From an uncultured Alphaproteobacteria bacterium (GTDB lineage Bacteria > Pseudomonadota > Alphaproteobacteria > Rs-D84): a stretch of 64,000 nucleotides of DNA. The stretch spans positions 124,001 through 188,000 of the forward strand of contig CALXZM010000002.1 of assembly GCA_944393245.1 (NCBI GenBank). The letters are read 5' to 3'. A model generated the notes under the pieces. It was not told the DNA's origin, did not search any database, and saw only the letters and a list, made by a program, of their open reading frames with translations. Shown here piece by piece: positions 58,621 to 64,000 of this stretch. Both the position numbers and the translations under genes were made by a program. The first letter of the stretch is position 1; every line of letters starts with the position of its first letter.

Positions 58621-60198
58621 TTATTTGCCCGTATGGCGCACCGCCGCCGCAATAAACGCATTAAACATCGGATGACCATGATATGGCCCAGATTGAAATT
58701 CTGGGTGAAATTGACCGGCAATAAAAAATGGGTGATTTTTTAATTCCACTATTTCCGGCAGACGGCCATCTGGACTGCGACCCGATATTATCATGCCGGC
58801 ACGTTCAAATTGGTCCGCAAACGACATATCCATTTCATATCTGTGACGATGGCGTTCTGATATTTGTGTTTCACCGTATATTTTATGCGCCAATGTATCC
58901 GGTGTAATTACACACGGATATGCCCCCAAACGTAACGTGCCACCCATGTCCGCCGCGTCATGGTCGGGCATAATATTAATAACAGGCGTACAATTTTTAG
59001 AAAATTCGGTCGAATCCGCATTTTCTATGCCCAATACATTACGTGCAAAATCTATGACTGCAACCTGCATCCCCAGGCATATGCCCATGTATGGCGTACC
59101 TGTTTCGCGTGCATATGTGGCCGCAGCAATTTTGCCATTGACGCCACGCGTACCAAATCCACCAGGCACCAAAATTCCATCGCAACCGGCCGCGGATGCG
59201 GATGAAAAATGTTCCGCATTTATCTTTTCAATATCAACGTGAACATTGTTTTGAATACCAGCATGGAACAAGGCTTCGTTCAAAGATTTATATGCGTCGG
59301 GTACATCAAAGTATTTTCCAACAACGCCTATCTTTACATGTGGTAAATCCGCAGACAAATAATGTTCTATGCGTTGAAATTTATCCATATTACCGGCTGC
59401 ATTGGGCAAATCAAAATGGTCTGCAATTATATCAAACACATGTTGTGCATCATATGCCAATGGAATTTTATAAATGTTATCAACATCTATGCCACTGATT
59501 ACATTTTTAGCAGGTAAATTACAGAACATTCCGATTTTTGCGCGTTCATCCGATGTCAACATACGTGGCGTACGAACAATTAACATATCGGCCTGAATAC
59601 CGTTTTCCAACAATTCGCGCACTGACATTTGTGTCGGTTTAGTTTTTAATTCACCACTTTTATCCAAATACGGTGCCAACGTTAAATGCACAAACATAAC
59701 ATTTTTGCGTCCAACATCATTTGCAAATTGACGTATGGATTCCAGGAATATTTTGCCCTCTATATCACCGACGGTACCACCAATTTCACACACAACAAAA
59801 TCAGTATCTGTGGGTGCGGCGATATATTCCTTTATCTTGTTACTGACGTGCGGAATCATTTGAACCGTCGCCCCCAGGTAATCCCCATGACGTTCAGCAT
59901 TTAAAACATCCCAATAAATCCGACCGCCAGATACAGAATCGTTACGCGACAGGCGCACCCCCAAAAAACGTTCGTAATACCCTAAATCTAAATCTGTTTC
60001 AAATCCGTCATTGGTTACATAGACTTCACCATGCTGAAATGGCGACATTGTGCCTGGATCTATGTTCAAATACGGATCAAATTTGCGCGCATGAACACTG
60101 TATCCGCGCGATTGAAGAAGGGCGCCACAACTTGCCGCCGCGACGCCCTTGCCCAAACTGGAAACCACACCACCGGTAATAAAAATATATTTTGCCAT
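58621..60198 (-). CDS. pyrG: CTP synthase
   Basis: The protein is 525 residues from the ATG at 60198 (AAGGGGG upstream); codons up to 60252 are upstream readthrough. The synthetase domain begins KYIFITGGVVSSLGKGVAAASCGALL, with FDPYLNIDPGTMSPFQHGEVYVTNDG. The glutaminase domain has GGFGTRGVNGKI, the nucleophile GICLGMQ and a terminal HPEFQSGP with the catalytic His-Glu. It makes CTP from UTP, ATP and glutamine in the cytoplasm. Often next to secG, kdsA or eno; here it stands between gapR and comEC. Confidence 0.97.
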   Translation of the reverse strand: MAKYIFITGGVVSSLGKGVAAASCGALLQSRGYSVHARKFDPYLNIDPGTMSPFQHGEVYVTNDGFETDLDLGYYERFLGVRLSRNDSVSGGRIYWDVLNAERHGDYLGATVQMIPHVSNKIKEYIAAPTDTDFVVCEIGGTVGDIEGKIFLESIRQFANDVGRKNVMFVHLTLAPYLDKSGELKTKPTQMSVRELLENGIQADMLIVRTPRMLTSDERAKIGMFCNLPAKNVISGIDVDNIYKIPLAYDAQHVFDIIADHFDLPNAAGNMDKFQRIEHYLSADLPHVKIGVVGKYFDVPDAYKSLNEALFHAGIQNNVHVDIEKINAEHFSSASAAGCDGILVPGGFGTRGVNGKIAAATYARETGTPYMGICLGMQVAVIDFARNVLGIENADSTEFSKNCTPVINIMPDHDAADMGGTLRLGAYPCVITPDTLAHKIYGETQISERHRHRYEMDMSFADQFERAGMIISGRSPDGRLPEIVELKNHPFFIAGQFHPEFQSGPYHGHPMFNAFIAAAVRHTGK

Positions 60199-60278
60199 AA
60201 GAAATGCCCCCTTATGGAATTTCATCATACGAATTTTTTCATTGCGGTGCAATTAAATAAATTCCTATACTTTTTTAC

Positions 60279-62192
60279 ATGCGGGAATTGTGGATAAATC
60301 AATCAGGTAACTGGTTTTTGTGGGTGCCATTCTTGATGGCGTTCGGGGCAGGATTATATTTTAATATCGCCAATGAACCGAACTTTACCATTTGTGCCAT
60401 CGGTATGGTGGCATTAATTATTTTGATTGCATTATGCAAACGTGTATTTGTACGCGCGATTATGCTGTTTCTGTTCGGATTTTGTTATGCATGCGTATTC
60501 ACACATATTATCAACACACCACAACTGTCACATCCAGTACATGGAATATCAATCAATGGCACTGTTAAAAATATTGATTATACCGCCGACAAATCCAGAA
60601 TTTATATCAAAACAGACAATGGCATGAATGTGCGTGTATCGTTACAGAACAACACACCCCCACCAAATATTGGCGATAAAATTCGTGCAAATGTTGGACT
60701 GTTCCATCCAGATGGTGCCGATGCCCCAGAATCGTTTGACTATGCACGTTGGGCTTATTTTAACGGGTTGACCGCCACGGGATATATTAATGATTTTACA
60801 ATTACATCACACGCGCACAACAACAGTATATCAAACCTGCGCGACAATTTACACAGACGGGCTAAATCTTTCCTGGTTGATACATTGGTGTTGGGTTATA
60901 AAAATGCAGTACCGGACACAGATGCTGAAATATGGACAGCAACAGGCGTCGGACACGTTTGGTCCATCAGTGGGTTTCATATAACGCTGGTATCTGCGTG
61001 GTTGTTTGCGATATTTTATTTACTGTTTCGTGCAATCGCACCAATTACAAAACGTATACCCGCACGAATACCAGCATTATGTTGCGCATGGATTGGATTA
61101 TTATTTTATGTAATTTTATCTGGCGCAGATGTTGCAACAATGCGCGCTTTTATCATGGCCACGTTGGTATTTGTGGCTTTTATACTGGGACGGCGCGCAA
61201 TTTCAATGCGTAATGTTTGTATCGCTTTTTGTGTATTGTTTTTGATGAACCCACACTTTGTTATGCAACCTGGTTTTCAATTATCTTTTGCCGCGATATT
61301 TGGGCTGGTATGGTTATGGAATGACATACGGCCCAAAATGCCACACAATAAAATTTTGAAAATTATCTGTACCGCTGTGTTAACGTCCGTGGTCGCGACA
61401 ATGTTTACGGCACCGTTTGTAATTACGCACTTTTATGATTTGCCTATTTATGGACTGATTGGAAATTTAATATTGTTACCAATATTTTCAATTGCAATTA
61501 TGCCGTTGGTATGTCTGGGAACAGTTACTTTATTTATTGGGTGGATGGGACCAATAAATTTGGCAGAATATATTTATGAAATTTGTATGAATATTGGAAC
61601 CAGTATCGCCACCCTGCCCGGCGCAACCATTACCATGCCACATATTCCAAATACGGCCATGGTGTTCGTTATTTGCGCAATGGCGTGCATAATGTTTATT
61701 CGGCCAATACGCATAAAAATAAATTACATATTTGGCATAATATTAATATGTATCGGTATTTGTATAACCGCGCTGTATCCGAAACCCGTATTTTACGTAA
61801 CAAATGATCATGAACTGGCCGCGTTTGTCGGCGAAAATGGCAAACTGGAATTTACAAAATCACGTGCGTCAAATCATTATTTTACTTTTGATACATGGAA
61901 ACGGTTAAATGGTGAACCAATTGGAACCAAAAATAATCGTCGCAAACCAAACGATGGGGTATGGATATATGAAACACCACATTTCACATTGGCATATATT
62001 CAACGCTTTACGCCATTAAGCAAAAAGATTGTGCGCATGTGTCGTGATGAAAACACAGATTTTATTGTTTCTTACTTTGACATTGACGCACCACAATGTA
62101 ATCAGAAAATTTTGCGTGATGGTTTTGTAATTTATCCGTCTGGGAAAATTAGATATGTTTATCATCGACGTCCGTGGCATATTCAGCACTGA
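60279..62192 (+). CDS. comEC: ComEC/Rec2-family competence protein
   Basis: A 637-residue protein. Three N-terminal helices precede a DUF4131-type OB region (about residues 85-175, HPVHGISINGTVKNIDYT, FDYARWAYFNGLTATGYI). The ComEC transmembrane domain follows, with the signature WTATGVGHVWSISGFHITLVSAW and SGADVATMRAFIMATLVFVAFILGRRAISMRN. No metallo-beta-lactamase domain follows the helices, as in many alphaproteobacterial homologues. It forms the inner-membrane channel for DNA uptake in competent bacteria. No other com gene is nearby. There is no obvious ribosome site before the ATG, so the start is uncertain. Its 3' end overlaps truA by 44 bp in convergent orientation. Confidence 0.85.
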   Translation: MRELWINQSGNWFLWVPFLMAFGAGLYFNIANEPNFTICAIGMVALIILIALCKRVFVRAIMLFLFGFCYACVFTHIINTPQLSHPVHGISINGTVKNIDYTADKSRIYIKTDNGMNVRVSLQNNTPPPNIGDKIRANVGLFHPDGADAPESFDYARWAYFNGLTATGYINDFTITSHAHNNSISNLRDNLHRRAKSFLVDTLVLGYKNAVPDTDAEIWTATGVGHVWSISGFHITLVSAWLFAIFYLLFRAIAPITKRIPARIPALCCAWIGLLFYVILSGADVATMRAFIMATLVFVAFILGRRAISMRNVCIAFCVLFLMNPHFVMQPGFQLSFAAIFGLVWLWNDIRPKMPHNKILKIICTAVLTSVVATMFTAPFVITHFYDLPIYGLIGNLILLPIFSIAIMPLVCLGTVTLFIGWMGPINLAEYIYEICMNIGTSIATLPGATITMPHIPNTAMVFVICAMACIMFIRPIRIKINYIFGIILICIGICITALYPKPVFYVTNDHELAAFVGENGKLEFTKSRASNHYFTFDTWKRLNGEPIGTKNNRRKPNDGVWIYETPHFTLAYIQRFTPLSKKIVRMCRDENTDFIVSYFDIDAPQCNQKILRDGFVIYPSGKIRYVYHRRPWHIQH

Positions 62193-62907
62193 CAAAATAT
62201 AACCCACACGCCGGCGCAGTTGGACCAGCCGCTGACCGATTACACGCAACAAAAATTTCATCAATATCATACGGTTTTCCCAAACCAATTTCCACCAATG
62301 TGCCAACCATATTACGTACCTGATGATGTAAAAAAGAACGTGCAGAAAATTCAAACACAACGTAATCACCACTGCGTTTTATTTGACACGTATCCAGTGT
62401 TTTTATTGGACTTTTGGCCTGGCACTGGGTGGCACGAAAACTGGTAAAATCATGATGGCCCAATAACTGTTTGGCCGCACGACGCATTGCAGTAATATTC
62501 AATTTACGTGGCACCCACCATACACGATTTTTTTCCAACACTGGATGCGCACCACGATTTAAAACAACATATTTATAATTACGACCTGTACATGAAAAAC
62601 GTGCATGAAAATCATCGGGCACAATTTCGCACCCCAATACTGCAACCGGCGATGTGGCCAAATAAAAATTCATCGCACGCATAACAGTCTGGACCGTGGG
62701 CGCGGTCGGCAAATCAAAATGCGCAACCATTGCCAACGCATGCACACCCGCATCAGTACGACCGGCGGCAACAATGTCTGGGCGCACACCACAAAATTTT
62801 TCAATTGCATCCATTAACAAAGACTGTACGGATGGACCCTGGTGATTCTGTTGCCAACCGATTAAATCCGTACCATCGTATTCAAGAGTTATTTTATAAC
62901 GCGTCAT
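62149..62907 (-). CDS. truA: tRNA pseudouridine(38-40) synthase
   Basis: A 252-residue TruA. It starts YKITLEYDGTDLIGWQQN, carries the catalytic Asp52 in AAGRTDAGVHALAM and the HDFTSFRATQCQAKSPIKT motif, and ends with FLHHQVRNMVGTLVEIGLGK. It modifies uridines 38-40 in the anticodon arm of many tRNAs. It is third in a def-fmt-(Cys-rich ORF)-truA unit. TTTGGGGCG provides the ribosome site. Its stop lies inside the convergent comEC reading frame. Confidence 0.95.
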   Translation of the reverse strand: MTRYKITLEYDGTDLIGWQQNHQGPSVQSLLMDAIEKFCGVRPDIVAAGRTDAGVHALAMVAHFDLPTAPTVQTVMRAMNFYLATSPVAVLGCEIVPDDFHARFSCTGRNYKYVVLNRGAHPVLEKNRVWWVPRKLNITAMRRAAKQLLGHHDFTSFRATQCQAKSPIKTLDTCQIKRSGDYVVFEFSARSFLHHQVRNMVGTLVEIGLGKPYDIDEIFVACNRSAAGPTAPACGLYFVSAEYATDVDDKHI

Positions 62908-63090
62908 TTATCGCCCCAAACATTTATCACATTTAGTTTTTTCAAACGTGTACATAATCAATGATTGCATACGTGCATATGTTTTACAACTGTGACAATG
63001 TGACCCAAAACACCCCAAGCATTCGCATTTACCAAAATCATTATGAACAGATAATTTTACATGCGCATGCCACAATCCACAAAACTGCAT
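62908..63090 (-). CDS. Small Cys-rich protein between fmt and truA
   Basis: A 60-residue protein from an ATG at 63090, with GGGGAATAAAA upstream, starting 2 nt after the fmt stop. Its own stop is followed directly by the truA ATG (TAAATG). Eight Cys occur in FCGL, CECLGC, CHSC and CDKC groups, with several His, suggesting one or two structural zinc sites. I recognise no family. The precise fit between two translation-factor genes with good ribosome site and coupled stops argues that it is a real gene. A role with tRNA or the ribosome is only inference from context. Confidence 0.6.
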   Translation of the reverse strand: MQFCGLWHAHVKLSVHNDFGKCECLGCFGSHCHSCKTYARMQSLIMYTFEKTKCDKCLGR

Positions 63091-63092
63091 TT

Positions 63093-63899
63093 TTATTCCC
63101 CGAATTTTATTTCTGCGCCATGCAGACCATTTAGGAAACTTTTCCAATCCATTGGCTTTTTACCGGCGGGCTGAATACGTAATATTTTTAATTCATTATT
63201 TTCAATACGCGTTTCCAGTATTTTTACATCCACACCGTTTATACGTGTGCGGCCCGCCCCCAACGCACGTACCTGATTATGAATGTCACGTGGCGAACGC
63301 GTCCAATCCAATATTTCATCCGCACCCGTAAATTTGCGCGTAAACGTTGGTTCACCAATTTGTGGCGTTGATGTGTATATGGCTGGATTTTTTAAATACT
63401 GAACCAGCATATCAGAACCAATTTCAGACACCATATGTTCAACGTCAGCATTTGTATCATTTTCACCAATTTTAAATGCGCGGCGCATATACACGCCACC
63501 AGCATCCAATTCAGGCGTCATTTGCATTAAACAAACCGCTGATTCTGTATCACCATTGTATATTGCAGTACGAATTGGCGATGGACCACGATATTTAGGT
63601 AAATCACTGGGGTGAATATTTACACACGGTGCAGAATTTAATACATTATCACGCAATATCACACCATAAGACACCACCACAACAATATCAGGCGAAAAAT
63701 TATAATCATTGATATTCGTATACACCGGCAACCCATGTACGTCCGCCCACGCATTAACTGGCGACGGTGTTAAAATATGTTTTCGCCCCACTGGTTTTGG
63801 CGCACGTGTAAACACGGCCACGATTTCATGGCCTGACTTTCGAACCGCATCAAAGATTGGCACAACAAAATCATTTGTGCCCATTAATACTGTCTTCAT
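63093..63899 (-). CDS. fmt: Methionyl-tRNA formyltransferase
   Basis: A 268-residue enzyme, shorter than the usual 300-315. The catalytic core is clear: [26 protein letters not shown] (with the formyl-transfer Asn-x-His and the [10 protein letters not shown] loop), [13 protein letters not shown], and the substrate loop region. The C-terminal OB domain begins [15 protein letters not shown] but is trimmed. It formylates initiator Met-tRNA. It overlaps the def stop by 3 bp, the standard def-fmt pair. The short C-terminal domain suggests reduced tRNA contact. Confidence 0.93.
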   Translation of the reverse strand: MKTVLMGTNDFVVPIFDAVRKSGHEIVAVFTRAPKPVGRKHILTPSPVNAWADVHGLPVYTNINDYNFSPDIVVVVSYGVILRDNVLNSAPCVNIHPSDLPKYRGPSPIRTAIYNGDTESAVCLMQMTPELDAGGVYMRRAFKIGENDTNADVEHMVSEIGSDMLVQYLKNPAIYTSTPQIGEPTFTRKFTGADEILDWTRSPRDIHNQVRALGAGRTRINGVDVKILETRIENNELKILRIQPAGKKPMDWKSFLNGLHGAEIKFGE

Positions 63900-64000
63900 T
63901 TATGTTTTCTGACCTTGCGCATAACCATTTCACGACGAACCGGCGACAGATAGTCAATAAACAACACGCCGTCCAAATGGTCTGTTTCATGTTGGACAAT
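63896..64000 (-). CDS. def: Peptide deformylase, C-terminal part (runs off the window)
   Basis: The last 34 codons of def are present. They include the metal-binding HETDH motif in [18 protein letters not shown] and a basic C-terminus ending KVRKHK. The TGA at 63896-63898 overlaps the fmt ATG. It removes the N-formyl group from nascent proteins. The N-terminal part lies beyond position 64000. Confidence 0.93.
   Translation of the reverse strand: MVQHETDHLDGVLFIDYLSPVRREMVMRKVRKHK

Overview
The window is a densely packed, moderately AT-rich chromosomal segment from an alphaproteobacterium. The lineage call is an inference. It rests on GapR (DUF2312), IHF-alpha next to fabH, the ornithine-lipid pair olsB-olsA, an S11 carboxypeptidase with a SPOR domain, tRNA-Trp ahead of secE-nusG-rpl-rpoBC, and a VirB8/9/10 set. 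The small intergenic spaces, archaeal-type prolyl-tRNA synthetase, L-lactate dehydrogenase, Pmp-like autotransporter and several unrecognised envelope proteins fit a reduced, host- or gut-associated, partly fermentative lineage. I cannot name the genus from sequence alone.

Layout. 1-9.1 kb: beta-barrel proteins, TrhP-like U32 protein, tRNA-Thr, CvpA, a thioredoxin-fold protein, Fe-SOD, a small HTH protein, a membrane-fused spermidine-synthase-like protein and a GNAT protein. 9.1-16 kb: lactate dehydrogenase, ProRS, ornithine-lipid acyltransferases, an MltB-type transglycosylase and a barrel-like protein. 16-24 kb: HemW, M13 peptidase, tRNA-Arg, FabH, IHF-alpha, GMP reductase and a PLD-family lipoprotein. 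24-31.8 kb: a Thr/Arg-rich secreted protein, an orphan mraZ with iterated operator boxes, a Pmp-like autotransporter, plsX and rpmF. 31.8-43.7 kb (all minus strand): tRNA-Trp, secE, nusG, rplK, rplA, rplJ, rplL, rpoB, rpoC. 43.9-49.1 kb: virB8, virB9, an S23/four-helix-bundle cassette, virB10. 49.4-64 kb: two small unknown genes, then yidC, lspA, a Kef/YbaL antiporter, rsmA, recR, S11 carboxypeptidase, pyruvate kinase, gapR, pyrG, comEC, truA, a Cys-rich mini-protein, fmt and a partial def.

How the genes fit together. Most are core functions: transcription and translation machinery, inner-membrane protein insertion and lipoprotein maturation (yidC, lspA), fatty-acid and phospholipid initiation (fabH, plsX, olsBA) and wall remodelling. 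The accessory content is outer-membrane and secretion related.

The least ordinary structures are (1) matching duplications of tRNA 3' ends at both tRNA-Arg and tRNA-Trp, each starting at the same point of the T-loop and each enclosing a 66-68 nt segment, which looks like a recurrent tRNA-targeting insertion or its scar; and (2) an S23 four-helix-bundle gene with inverted repeats, fitted exactly between virB9 and virB10. Coordinates, starts and motifs were read by eye; family names come from motif recognition and no database search was run.
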